NCBI GenBank assembly: GCA_964355675.1
Contig: CAYHEC010000010.1
Location: 1-64,000, forward strand
Direction: 5' to 3'
DNA: 64,000 bases
Source: CAMBDS01 sp964355675
GTDB taxonomy: Bacteria; Electryoneota; AABM5-125-24; Hatepunaeales; Hatepunaeaceae
Shown: piece by piece, positions 53,350-62,308 of the stretch
How positions within the stretch are numbered: position 1 is the stretch's first letter
Layout: the number at the start of each line of letters is the position of its first letter
Program-made: the position numbers and the translations under genes
The notes under the pieces: generated by a model
The model's database searches: none
What the model was told of the DNA's origin: nothing
What the model saw: only the letters and a program-made list of their open reading frames with translations

Positions 53350-54861
53350 TTAAGCGACAATAGTTTGTTTCTTATTAATCAATTTGGTAAATGAGTGTAC
53401 TGGATTCCCTTTGAGATCAATACGTGCAGTCTTCGAGTATTTGACGGATAGCGCATACGATTGAACCATATTATAACAAGCTATTGACGAGCCCATACTG
53501 AACCAGAGTAGTTTATCATAGCTGCCTTGTGTAGTCAAATTACCTAATAACAATATCATGAAAATACTCTGCCATGCTCCGTTAATTGCGTTTAGATGCT
53601 TAAATCGGGTTTTATTGGCCACATAAAATAAATAGCCAGCACTCCCGAACATCAGCAAATACAGTGCTAATCCAACCGAGCCGGTCTCTGCTAAAATAGA
53701 GATATAGCCATTATGTGCAACCAAGCGCAAGTGGCCCTGGTCGAGGGTAGTGGCGGCATATTTTGGTAATAGTGTTTGATAATTTCCAATTCCAACTCCG
53801 GCAATAGGGTTGTCCTTCCACATATTGATAGCAGCTTTCCATAGCTCAAATCTCAATCCTACCGTGTCAGTTTTATTCACAATCGAAGGGATCAGTTTCT
53901 CTTGCAAAAAATTCAAATATGCTGGCGGTATAATTACTGCCACAGTGATCAGCAGAATGGCAATCTTACTTAATACTGGTAAATGTAATATATTTCTATA
54001 TATATATATATTCAATAGAATTGCTATTAGGAGTAGTAGTATACCGGTTCTCGAACCAGTGTAAACGGTTCCCATCACCAAAATTAATGCTGCAATCAGA
54101 TAATGTATATTTTGGGTTCGTTTTGGTTGATTAACCCATAAGTAAATAACCATAATTAGCGCCACCACAAAATATCGGGCAGACGAGTTCGCTGCACTCA
54201 TCAATCCGCCTGATCTGATAAACACATCCGTTGAGATTTCGCCAACGAGAATTGCTGCTATGGCGGAAATACAGCACGATATTGTAAACCAAATAAATAC
54301 GAATCGGTTTGAATCAATTGAATTTAGCATGCCTTTTACCATCCAAGCCATTGCGAGCAATTGTAAGAAAGTAAGAGTCCAAATTCTACCACCTGTTGGT
54401 AACAAAGCTTCAAAATAGGTAATAGTGATCCAAACGGTAAGTAATAACCCATATAGCAAAGGATAACTATTAGTAAATTTTTTACTCGATTGCGGTAAGA
54501 TAGTGGGTGATTTAACTATAATAAAAGAGATAATAGTTAAAAAGCCAATAATTAAGTACAGTGATGATAAATATGGTATATCAGGAAGAAGATTCTCAAT
54601 CGGTAATAATATCATTATAAATGCAAGTCCGATAAGTGGTTTTTTAGTAATAATTATTATACTTGTTATTGTAAATATAGTCAATCCAATAATTGGGGCA
54701 AAGCTAAAAATTGATTTAAAAGACGAAATACCTACTGCTAATCCAGCCGAGAGCAATAACGCAATCACCCTTCTGTTGTTCGAGACAGGTCTTGAGGTAT
54801 CACGACGAATAGCATAAGGATTACGAGGAGCTACTCGTTGTTTTGCTATATTATACTGCAT
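53350..54861 (-). CDS. O-antigen ligase/polymerase (Wzy/WaaL-type)
   Basis: This 503-residue protein has about 12 transmembrane segments separated by short loops and one large periplasmic loop near the C-terminal third. NPIAGVGIGNYQTLLPKYAA followed by RLVAHNGYISILAETG is the family signature: a conserved asparagine-proline, then a histidine-asparagine in the catalytic loop. Such enzymes either polymerise lipid-linked repeats (Wzy) or ligate them to lipid A or proteins (WaaL/PglL). Nothing in the sequence separates these. The gene is AT-rich compared with the left half of the window. Its upstream gap holds a palindromic repeat. Confidence 0.85.
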   Translation of the reverse strand: MQYNIAKQRVAPRNPYAIRRDTSRPVSNNRRVIALLLSAGLAVGISSFKSIFSFAPIIGLTIFTITSIIIITKKPLIGLAFIMILLPIENLLPDIPYLSSLYLIIGFLTIISFIIVKSPTILPQSSKKFTNSYPLLYGLLLTVWITITYFEALLPTGGRIWTLTFLQLLAMAWMVKGMLNSIDSNRFVFIWFTISCCISAIAAILVGEISTDVFIRSGGLMSAANSSARYFVVALIMVIYLWVNQPKRTQNIHYLIAALILVMGTVYTGSRTGILLLLIAILLNIYIYRNILHLPVLSKIAILLITVAVIIPPAYLNFLQEKLIPSIVNKTDTVGLRFELWKAAINMWKDNPIAGVGIGNYQTLLPKYAATTLDQGHLRLVAHNGYISILAETGSVGLALYLLMFGSAGYLFYVANKTRFKHLNAINGAWQSIFMILLLGNLTTQGSYDKLLWFSMGSSIACYNMVQSYALSVKYSKTARIDLKGNPVHSFTKLINKKQTIVA

Positions 54862-54903
54862 AATTCTTGCATAATTAATCTGGTCACTTTATAGGGGTCT
54901 TTT

Positions 54904-54927
54904 AGGGCGGACAGGAATGTCCGTTCT
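54904..54927. repeat. Degenerate GGAGGGCGGAC-family palindrome
   Basis: AGGGCGGACA / TGTCCGTTCT with a 4-base loop and the tail CCAAG. It is the only member of either palindrome family found between 38 kb and the right edge. No T-run follows on the minus strand. Confidence 0.6.
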
Positions 54928-54963
54928 CCAAGTGAAGTTAAAATATTCTGCCTCCCTTAATAA

Positions 54964-55950
54964 TCATGGGTGATTTGGGATGCTTTTCCATCTCATGATG
55001 CCATTATATAATCCAAATAGTCCGCCGGTAAATCTCGCCCAACCCGCTACCTGAAAAGGTCTTCTGATAATATCCCAATAAATAGCGCGAATTAATTCAA
55101 GAGATGCAACTCGATACCACTCGCTACGGTAGCTTTTCAAATCGGTTGCCAGCCAGCGCATAATATGAGCCCTGCCCCAAGTTTCGTTTACACCTTGCCT
55201 CCAACCATTAAGAGCATAAGATTTTGTTGATTTAATAATAGATGGATGGATCGCTAAAGGCTCATTTAGAAGAAAAAGTTTACCATATCTTCCTGCGGAG
55301 AAACTGATAATTGCATCTTCGCCGGTCACTTTAAATTTGAGATCAATAGCAATCAAATTATTCAATGATCCGATTTTCTTAATAATGTTTGAGGGGTATG
55401 ACATCCCACGGCCACTTAATCTATCGACCTCAATCATGTCACAATTATGATCGATATTTTTAAATAGTAATGACTGTCCGCCAGGAGTCACAATTGGTTT
55501 ATCACTGATTTCAAATCCCAAATATTTGAGAGTCCAATTATTAGGAATTTCTGTTTCATAGTCATACTCCTCGATCTTTACAGTCAAGCCTATTCCCGCA
55601 ATATTTGTTCCATTTTCATAAAGTAATTCGTACGATTTGACCAATTTATCAATAGTATGATCATTGAGTCGAATATCGTCGTCGATAAATAGTACAACGT
55701 CGCTAACTGAGTGCTTAAACGCCCATAAACGCTGGTAAGGTAATGATGAGCATTCAGATTTTACATATCTAATCGTTAAAGAAGGATTTTCTGCGGCAAA
55801 CTTATTAATCAGGTCTTCTGTCTCAGTACCAGCAGAGGAATCGCTTACGATTACCTCGTCCGGTAGTCTTGTTTGCGAGGCAATTGACTGAAGAGTAGGG
55901 GTGATTAGAAACGCTCGCTCATGGGTTGCGATACACACACTAATCGTCAT
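54964..55950 (-). CDS. Family 2 glycosyltransferase (GT-A fold)
   Basis: This 328-residue enzyme begins ISVCIATHERAFLITPTLQS, with VIVSDSSAG and a metal-binding DDD motif in VVLFIDDDIRLNDHT near residue 92. The catalytic region is followed by RLSGRGMSYPSNIIKKIGS and KVTGEDAIISFSAGRYG, with acidic ED acting on the acceptor. A short C-terminal amphipathic part may touch the membrane. Its start overlaps the end of the GT4 gene by 4 bp (ATGA), so the two are coupled and probably act one after the other on the same glycan. Donor and acceptor unknown. Confidence 0.83.
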   Translation of the reverse strand: MTISVCIATHERAFLITPTLQSIASQTRLPDEVIVSDSSAGTETEDLINKFAAENPSLTIRYVKSECSSLPYQRLWAFKHSVSDVVLFIDDDIRLNDHTIDKLVKSYELLYENGTNIAGIGLTVKIEEYDYETEIPNNWTLKYLGFEISDKPIVTPGGQSLLFKNIDHNCDMIEVDRLSGRGMSYPSNIIKKIGSLNNLIAIDLKFKVTGEDAIISFSAGRYGKLFLLNEPLAIHPSIIKSTKSYALNGWRQGVNETWGRAHIMRWLATDLKSYRSEWYRVASLELIRAIYWDIIRRPFQVAGWARFTGGLFGLYNGIMRWKSIPNHP

Positions 55951-57179
55951 TTTGTAACCTTGTCATTTTGTATTGATTTATAAAATCTTTGGAAGCTATT
56001 AGGCGTGATTCTTTTTCTACTTTTACTCTTCCCAAGCCCGAACTGCTGGACACAATCACTGTAATGTTGCTCCACTTGGTCAAGAATTTTAGAAACCGAA
56101 AATTGTGATTCGGCTTTTAACCTGCCTGCAAGTCCAAGTCTGGCGGCAAGTTCCTTATCATTAAGAAGCTTGATAATTGCCTCGGCAATCTCATCAGGAC
56201 TTTCAGGGCTAATTAAGAGACCATCCCTCCCATCATCAATTAACTCCTCTCCACTGGTGCTTCGAGAATAAATTGTTGGGCACTCACAAGTCATCGCCTC
56301 GAGCGCCGCCAGACTGAAAGCTTCTGCGAACGAGGGAAGAATTACAACTCCGGCCTGAGGCAGAACCTCTGATATCAATTGGGAGCGATCAACTGCGCCG
56401 TGCATAAAGACGTTGTTACTTTCAGTAGCGCCATATTGCCTCATCAGCATCTCACTCATCTTTTCTCCTGATGGTAAGATGGTATCTTTACCAAAAACAT
56501 GCAATTCGGCTTCGGGCGATTCAATCCTAACTTTAGCCCAGGCAATAACAAGAGATATTATACCTTTCTTCTCGGTCATCGTCCCAAAGAAAACGACTTT
56601 CAGTGGATCTCTAACAATTGTTGACTTCTTCATAATTATTTCGGCTGGATTGTAAATGACATGAATATAACGCTTGTCAAGTTCATAGATTTTATTGAAT
56701 ATTTTGGCTGTATATGCACTGACCGCAATCCTATAGTCTGCGCGATAAAAGGAAGAATAATCCAAGAGCGCGGTGATTCGATCTAACTCTCGATTCAATA
56801 TCGCAGCAAAATACGTGGAAGAGCCGTTACAACGCATAATTACCGGAATTGGTAAGTCGCCCCAAAATGCACACCAACCACCGTAATCTGGAACTTCGAT
56901 GAGATCGATTTCGCCTGACAGCGCCCAATCACAAATTTGATGGAATAATTTCCAACGCATTCCGATCCAACTAAATCGCATCGAAGGAGCACGTAACCGA
57001 AATACTTGTACGCCCTGATCGTTTTCCGAATCAGGAGCTGGGTAAGACTTTGGATAGACTCCCACGACACGAACCTGATGGCCACGTCGTGCAAGTTCTC
57101 TGGCGAAAAGCTGGACCATCGTGCCTATACCACCATGTGGACCAGGAGGGTATTCGGAACAGATAAAACAAATTTTCAT
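55947..57179 (-). CDS. Family 4 glycosyltransferase (GT-B fold)
   Basis: The start at 57179 gives 410 residues beginning MKICFICSEYPPGPHGGIGT, the usual family N-terminus. A second in-frame ATG at 57215 would add 12 residues and overlap the upstream gene by 26 bp. The C-terminal domain has VVFFGTMTEKKGIISLVIAW and ELHVFGKDTILPSG. The E...E motif lies in EAFSLAALEAMTCECPTIYS. It resembles glycogen-synthase-type GT4 enzymes of exopolysaccharide loci. It is coupled to the GT2 gene by a 4-bp overlap. Donor unknown; a serine/threonine-rich C-terminal tail has no recognisable motif. Confidence 0.83.
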   Translation of the reverse strand: MKICFICSEYPPGPHGGIGTMVQLFARELARRGHQVRVVGVYPKSYPAPDSENDQGVQVFRLRAPSMRFSWIGMRWKLFHQICDWALSGEIDLIEVPDYGGWCAFWGDLPIPVIMRCNGSSTYFAAILNRELDRITALLDYSSFYRADYRIAVSAYTAKIFNKIYELDKRYIHVIYNPAEIIMKKSTIVRDPLKVVFFGTMTEKKGIISLVIAWAKVRIESPEAELHVFGKDTILPSGEKMSEMLMRQYGATESNNVFMHGAVDRSQLISEVLPQAGVVILPSFAEAFSLAALEAMTCECPTIYSRSTSGEELIDDGRDGLLISPESPDEIAEAIIKLLNDKELAARLGLAGRLKAESQFSVSKILDQVEQHYSDCVQQFGLGKSKSRKRITPNSFQRFYKSIQNDKVTK

Positions 57180-57189
57180 TATTTTATTG

Positions 57190-58581
57190 TTACTCAAAAG
57201 ACTGATCGATGACATTGACTATCCGCTTGCCTGCTTCTCCATCAACTTGCCCACAAATTAAATCTCGAACGGCAACTCGTTCTTGACGTCTCTTTCCAGG
57301 CAGTAATATTGCTTCCTCAACAAATTCGATCAACTCAGAAATGTCATTGGCAGTTGGAGCGGCTCCGGAAGCATTTATAGGTTCATAATGATGACAATGA
57401 CAAATATTGTTATAGAAATCATGCTCCTTGGACTCCCTATCAACGTGAAAACCAATATTTACAAAGGGACGATCCAAAACAGCACAATCGAGCGCTATTG
57501 AGGAAGTCATGCTGAATACAACGGTAGCATACCTGATACTATTCGTAAGTAAAGCCATTTCATATAATCCAGGTGAAGCCCAGATGTTTTGGAGAGATTG
57601 ACTACTTGCCCAAGGTAAGGACAACGTTACTTCTGGATAGGTCTGAATCAGATTTTGCCATCTTGCGAAATTGTCAAACGGGTGGAGACGTAATACCCAC
57701 TTTATGTCTTTACCATTTTGTATTTTACGAGTATTTTCGATAATAAAGGCTAAATTCTCTGATTCACGTGGTGTTAAGCTTTGATGATTGGCACAATACA
57801 GGAAATATTCCTGGTTTGAGACTAAACCTAATTCACTAAGTGTGTGTTGCAAATCCCATTGAAATTTTGGTAAAATATGATAATCAAATTGAGGTGTTCC
57901 GGTTATCGTTATTTTACTCTTTGATATATTATAGAATTCAATTAGCTCTTTGGTCATCAATTCACTCCATGTCATGTAATGATCAAATTTCGACCAAGGT
58001 CGATAACCTGCACTGGTCAGATTGTCAAAAGATAAAATGTGGGTAACAGTTGGTATGCCGATTTTTTGAAGGGCGCGGAAAGTCAGCCATTCGGATATTG
58101 TGCGAAAATTTGTTGAGAATGCAAGTGATAGCTTCAATTTTTCAAGATCCCTAAGCATACTTTTAGAAATTAAGGTATTAAATATCTTCTCTTCGAAATT
58201 CTTTATTAGTAAATAACCTTTTTCAAAATCAGCGATAGGCGACGCAAGTTTATAATAATGTTGACTTAATCTATCATGCAATGATTTGGTATTTAACTGA
58301 AATTTATTTTTGACCAAACTGTCGCCAGTATTGATTTGATGGCGATTAAAAAATGATTTAGTAAGGGAATCCAAAGCTAATCTATGCAGTCTTTTTGACG
58401 GATAATCCTGCAATAACCATATCTCAGCTTGTTTCCCCATTGAATTTCGAAAGCTCTCCTCTGCTTGTGGCGGGATCCCCCAGATAACTTCATATTTTGA
58501 TTTCAATGAATCAGCAATGCCAGAATTGATAACATTTCTATAAGAAAACGAACTCGGAATACTTACCAATATTCTATTCAA
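57190..58581 (-). CDS. GT-B-fold glycan synthesis protein, CDP-glycerol/capsule-type glycosyltransferase-like
   Basis: This 463-residue protein begins ILVSIPSSFSYRNVINSG and has the two-domain outline of surface-carbohydrate proteins of the CDP-glycerol glycerophosphotransferase / UDP-GlcNAc 2-epimerase clan. Shared points are TVTHILSFDNLTSAGYRPW, DHYMTWSELMTKELIEFY, ITITGTPQFD, FLYCANHQSLTPRESEN, the donor-binding VVFSMTSSIALDCAVLDRPF, and VNIGFH. No transmembrane segment is visible. It is AT-rich, as are its neighbours. It ends 10 bp before the GT4 gene, so the two are one unit. Its product is uncertain; transfer of a sugar or a phosphate-linked group is likely. Confidence 0.6.
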   Translation of the reverse strand: MNRILVSIPSSFSYRNVINSGIADSLKSKYEVIWGIPPQAEESFRNSMGKQAEIWLLQDYPSKRLHRLALDSLTKSFFNRHQINTGDSLVKNKFQLNTKSLHDRLSQHYYKLASPIADFEKGYLLIKNFEEKIFNTLISKSMLRDLEKLKLSLAFSTNFRTISEWLTFRALQKIGIPTVTHILSFDNLTSAGYRPWSKFDHYMTWSELMTKELIEFYNISKSKITITGTPQFDYHILPKFQWDLQHTLSELGLVSNQEYFLYCANHQSLTPRESENLAFIIENTRKIQNGKDIKWVLRLHPFDNFARWQNLIQTYPEVTLSLPWASSQSLQNIWASPGLYEMALLTNSIRYATVVFSMTSSIALDCAVLDRPFVNIGFHVDRESKEHDFYNNICHCHHYEPINASGAAPTANDISELIEFVEEAILLPGKRRQERVAVRDLICGQVDGEAGKRIVNVIDQSFE

Positions 58582-58596
58582 GAAACGATCTCATTA

Positions 58597-60438
58597 TCAA
58601 AATTGTTTGTTTATAAACTGTCTGTGCCACAGCTCGACATTGATCCATTGCCAAATAAAAAAGGCATTGCTGTTATCACCTTTGCAATAACCATCAAATA
58701 GTCGCTTCACTTCAGAAACTTTAAAGTACCCTCTGTTTGCAAATTCTGAACTATTAATCAATTCGATAACCCAAGATCGCAATGGACCTAAAAACCACTC
58801 ACGCTGTGGAGAGACTACTGCCCGTTTGCCCGACCAACAGAGTTGCCGAGGCAATTTTTCAGTCATCGTCCTGCGCAAAAGATATTTACCTAAACCATTC
58901 TTGATTCGTAAATGACCTGGTAAGCGAAACAAATACTCTACGATTCGATGATCTAAATAGGGTTCGCGCAATTCGCGGCTAAATGCCATCGATAACCGAT
59001 CATTCATGCGCAAAACTCTTGGCAATTTTGTCCAACGCAGGTCACGAAATAATATTCTTCTTAACGAATCAGGGTATGAGCTATCGAAATTTGGCGCCAC
59101 CATGCCGTGATCGGCTATATCATTACTTACTCCTTCTGGACGAAGGTGGTTTGTACCGTCTTGATACACATTTATCCAGCCACCATTGCTGAGGATGGAT
59201 TTTGCCTGAGATAATTCAGTTTTCCAACTTTTACCCAAGCCACGAAGATTGGCATGAAGCTCCGCCCATATACGATTATGTATTAAATCTGCAAGATAAT
59301 AGGGTCTCATATAATTATAGCCTGCCAGCATTTCATCGACTCCCTGTCCTTCGAGCAGTACCGTAACTCCCATCTCTTTTGCTAATTTATGTTGATAATG
59401 ATAGGCTATCGTCGAAACCCCACCGAACGGAGCTTCCTGATGCCACATAACCTCATCGGCAAGCTTTATCACATCGACTGGGGCGAGCCTTTGGTAATTC
59501 CTTTTCCAATTTGAATGAGTTATAATACTATCGGCAAATCCCTTTTCGTCATATTGTGGATCATCATATCCGGCTGTAAATGTTTGTATTTCGCCATCTT
59601 TATCAATAATATCATCGACCGTAACAAGCAGACTTGCCGAATCCAGTCCTCCACTTAGATTAACACCTACCGGGACATCACTTCGCAGGCGCAAACGAAC
59701 CGAATCATTCAATAACCTACGAAATTCTTTCACGACCTCGTCCTCAGGAGCATTTACAATATCTAAGGTTAAATCAGCCAAGTCCCAATATCGACAAATA
59801 GTGATTTCGCCATCGTTAACTGTCAGCGTACATCCGGGAGGGAGTACCTTTATCCCAGCGAAAAAGGTGTCGTCTGAATGATCAAAATAGCCATGTACAA
59901 GGTAATCTGCCCAAATTCGATGGTTTGGTTCGGCTTTGAAACCAGAGGCCAGAATTGCCTTGATTTCTGAGGCAAATAGGAACAAATTACTGTTAACTAC
60001 ATAGTGAAATGGCTTGATTCCAAGACGATCACGCGCGCAAAACAAGCAGTTTTTACGCGGGTCCCAAATTGCAAATGCAAACATGCCGATAAAGTGGTCA
60101 ACACATTTTTCACCCCATCGATCGTAAGCGGCTAATACTACTTCTGTATCAGTTGCGCTTCGATAGGGGTAATCAAATAGTTCTTGTTTTAATTCAATAT
60201 AATTATATATTTCACCATTCAGTACGATCCATCTTCCACTACGCGAATCTTCCATTGGTTGACTTCCAGAGGTCGAAAGATCGATGATGCTGAGTCGATT
60301 GTGACCCAAGCCAACCCGTCCGTCGTCAGAAATCCATGTTCCGTCTGAATCAGGACCGCGATGATGTTGAACTTTGACCATCGCCAACAAGTCCGGGAGC
60401 CGCCAACCCTTGCCGATTATCCCTGAGATGCCACACAT
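58597..60438 (-). CDS. asnB: Asparagine synthetase B-type glutamine amidotransferase
   Basis: This 613-residue protein has an N-terminal nucleophile cysteine (Cys2, MCGISG), HRGPD at 26-30 and the glutaminase loop to about 210. The synthetase domain has the ATP-binding loop SGGLDS at 262-267, followed by QEAPFGGVSTIAYHYQ and LLEGQGVDEMLAGYNY. It transfers ammonia from glutamine to a carboxylate after activation with ATP. Such AsnB-like proteins inside glycan loci (WbpS-type) amidate uronic or nonulosonic acids rather than make asparagine. Its ATG overlaps the NeuA stop by one base, so it is coupled to the nonulosonic-acid genes. The acceptor is inferred from context. Confidence 0.88.
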   Translation of the reverse strand: MCGISGIIGKGWRLPDLLAMVKVQHHRGPDSDGTWISDDGRVGLGHNRLSIIDLSTSGSQPMEDSRSGRWIVLNGEIYNYIELKQELFDYPYRSATDTEVVLAAYDRWGEKCVDHFIGMFAFAIWDPRKNCLFCARDRLGIKPFHYVVNSNLFLFASEIKAILASGFKAEPNHRIWADYLVHGYFDHSDDTFFAGIKVLPPGCTLTVNDGEITICRYWDLADLTLDIVNAPEDEVVKEFRRLLNDSVRLRLRSDVPVGVNLSGGLDSASLLVTVDDIIDKDGEIQTFTAGYDDPQYDEKGFADSIITHSNWKRNYQRLAPVDVIKLADEVMWHQEAPFGGVSTIAYHYQHKLAKEMGVTVLLEGQGVDEMLAGYNYMRPYYLADLIHNRIWAELHANLRGLGKSWKTELSQAKSILSNGGWINVYQDGTNHLRPEGVSNDIADHGMVAPNFDSSYPDSLRRILFRDLRWTKLPRVLRMNDRLSMAFSRELREPYLDHRIVEYLFRLPGHLRIKNGLGKYLLRRTMTEKLPRQLCWSGKRAVVSPQREWFLGPLRSWVIELINSSEFANRGYFKVSEVKRLFDGYCKGDNSNAFFIWQWINVELWHRQFINKQF

Positions 60439-61157
60439 TATTTATCTATTCCCAATTTTTTACGCATTAGGACTTCAACCATTGCCATATCGTTTTCGTC
60501 ATCGACGCCTACAGAGCGTTCGGGAGGCATTATATAAGGAATAATCTTGTGACCCCAGATTGAATTTTCTTCCAGTAGAACATCGCGCCGCGTAAGATAA
60601 ATTGCACCATTCCGCATATACGCTGGGGGAGAGTAATCTTGTCTTCTTGTGCCCTCTTTTTCCTCAATACAAAATGGCTGAAGGTATCCTTCTTCGATCT
60701 TCTTCATTAACATAGGGTGAACCGAAAATACCTGGACTACGCTAATCACAGAGTCGCCATTACCTTGTACACCAAGTTTTATGGCTTCCTCAATATCTTG
60801 CACTGTTCGGAAAGGTTCTGTTGGCTGTAAAAGGCATATCCAGTCAAGTCTTTGATTATCACGCTGTTCAATGAAATGGGCTGAATGCTGGAGAACGGGT
60901 ATCATGGGAACTTTATCATGGGACAGCTCTGGTGGCCTAATAAATGGAACAGTTGCCCCTGCTTCCCTCGATATTTGTGCTATCTCCTGATCATCAGTAG
61001 AAACAACAATATCGCAGAAAAGGTGCTTTGCGGCAAGAGCGGTTTCTATGGTATAAACGATCATCGGTTTACCGCATACCTCGCGCACATTCTTCCGGTG
61101 AACGCCTTTTGATCCACCTCGTGCAGGGATAACTGCCAATATTCTTGGGTCTGCCAT
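60438..61157 (-). CDS. neuA: CMP-nonulosonate (acylneuraminate) cytidylyltransferase
   Basis: This 239-residue enzyme activates a nonulosonic acid with CTP to the CMP-sugar. ILAVIPARGGSKGVHRKNVR at 5-24 is the CTP-binding motif of NeuA/PseF/LegF. DIVVSTDDQEIAQ and LQPTEPFRT are the next blocks, and ERSVGVDDENDMAMVE closes the active site (Asp pair binding metal). Length is normal. The start overlaps the NeuC stop (TAATG), and its stop overlaps the AsnB start in the same way, so four genes are translationally linked. Which nonulosonic acid (sialic, legionaminic or pseudaminic) cannot be read from it. Confidence 0.9.
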   Translation of the reverse strand: MADPRILAVIPARGGSKGVHRKNVREVCGKPMIVYTIETALAAKHLFCDIVVSTDDQEIAQISREAGATVPFIRPPELSHDKVPMIPVLQHSAHFIEQRDNQRLDWICLLQPTEPFRTVQDIEEAIKLGVQGNGDSVISVVQVFSVHPMLMKKIEEGYLQPFCIEEKEGTRRQDYSPPAYMRNGAIYLTRRDVLLEENSIWGHKIIPYIMPPERSVGVDDENDMAMVEVLMRKKLGIDK

Positions 61158-62308
61158 TAGTAGGTAAGTTTTTTGTCGATTTTTAATTCGATTGTAGATA
61201 GAATATCAGCGATTCGGTCTCCGGCACAGCCATCGCCGTATAGACTATCTGATGGGTAATGTCCATGTGCAAGCTGGTGGGCAATTGCTTCTGTAATCTC
61301 TTGATGATCGTATCCGACATCCAACACATTCGAAGCGCGATCCCGACCACCCTGCCGACTACCAATATTTACCACAGGAACTCCCAAGAAGGAAGATTCC
61401 CGTATTCCAACGCTTGAATTGCCAATTAGACAACGAGCTTGAGTGAGTAGATTCAGAAAATCTTCAGGTGGTAAATTCTTATAAAAATATATATTACGAA
61501 TATCATTTTGCTCGCGGAATAATCTCATCCCTTTAGAGATATGGTCAGAACCTGCGTCAACATTGGGCCAGAACCAGAAAGTCGGCAGGTCAAGAGTTTT
61601 GACAGCCTTAAGGGTTTCGGTAATTTGAAAGAGCCCCTCATCGACTTCGGTCGTCACCGGATGTTGCATTACAATCAAATATCCGTTTTCAAGATTGAAT
61701 GTGTGCCCAACTCCGCCATATTTGACCAAAGGGTTAAAATGCGAAATTGGATTCTTCTTGACTCGATCAGCCAAATCTATGGATGGACAACCGGTAATGA
61801 AAATCGTAGTAGGATCTTCCCCCATTTTTTCCACACGAACTTTGGCTTGAGAGTTAGAAACGAAGTGAAAATTTGAGAGTTTGGTTACAGCATGCCGGAC
61901 TTTCTCATCGATAGAGCCTGTTACTTCCCCGCCTTGAACGTGAGCAACGGTGATATTCAAATAGGATGCGGCTATAGCCGTTGCGATTGTCTCGTATCGA
62001 TCTGCAACAGTTACAACAATATCAGGCTTGAGATTATCGAAAATCGTAGCAAGCTCAACAACGCCTAATCCGGTTGATTTGGCGGCGGTGACAAGATTCT
62101 CACCCTCCAAAACCATATAGACAACGGCGTCGGGTGTAAAGCCATCACTCCGAATAACATCGATGACAGGTCCATAACGCTCCAGGAGCGCCGAGGCGCC
62201 TACCACCAATTGTAATTTTAAATCCGGATGCAACTGCACAGCCTCCAGAACAGTCTTAATACGAGAATAGCTTGGGCGCGCGGTTACAACGATACAGATA
62301 TTTCGGAT
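61157..62308 (-). CDS. neuC: UDP-GlcNAc 2-epimerase (hydrolysing), NeuC/LegG-type, probable non-canonical start
   Basis: The enzyme makes ManNAc (or its 4-acetamido analogue) from the UDP-sugar, the first committed step to nonulosonic acids. QGGEVTGSIDEKVRHAVTK, HVQGG, GCPSID and IGNSSVGIRESSFLGVPVVN are the family's active-site blocks. A GTG at 62239 would start the protein at MQLHPDL and delete the first beta-strand. Upstream in the same frame, after an in-frame TAA, the DNA encodes IRNICIVVTARPSYSRIK, the expected N-terminus. The most likely start is therefore ATC at 62306-62308, with AAAGG nine bases before it, giving 383 residues. This overlaps the dehydrogenase gene by 25 bp. An unseen sequencing error is the alternative. 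Confidence 0.8.
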   Translation of the reverse strand: MRNICIVVTARPSYSRIKTVLEAVQLHPDLKLQLVVGASALLERYGPVIDVIRSDGFTPDAVVYMVLEGENLVTAAKSTGLGVVELATIFDNLKPDIVVTVADRYETIATAIAASYLNITVAHVQGGEVTGSIDEKVRHAVTKLSNFHFVSNSQAKVRVEKMGEDPTTIFITGCPSIDLADRVKKNPISHFNPLVKYGGVGHTFNLENGYLIVMQHPVTTEVDEGLFQITETLKAVKTLDLPTFWFWPNVDAGSDHISKGMRLFREQNDIRNIYFYKNLPPEDFLNLLTQARCLIGNSSVGIRESSFLGVPVVNIGSRQGGRDRASNVLDVGYDHQEITEAIAHQLAHGHYPSDSLYGDGCAGDRIADILSTIELKIDKKLTY

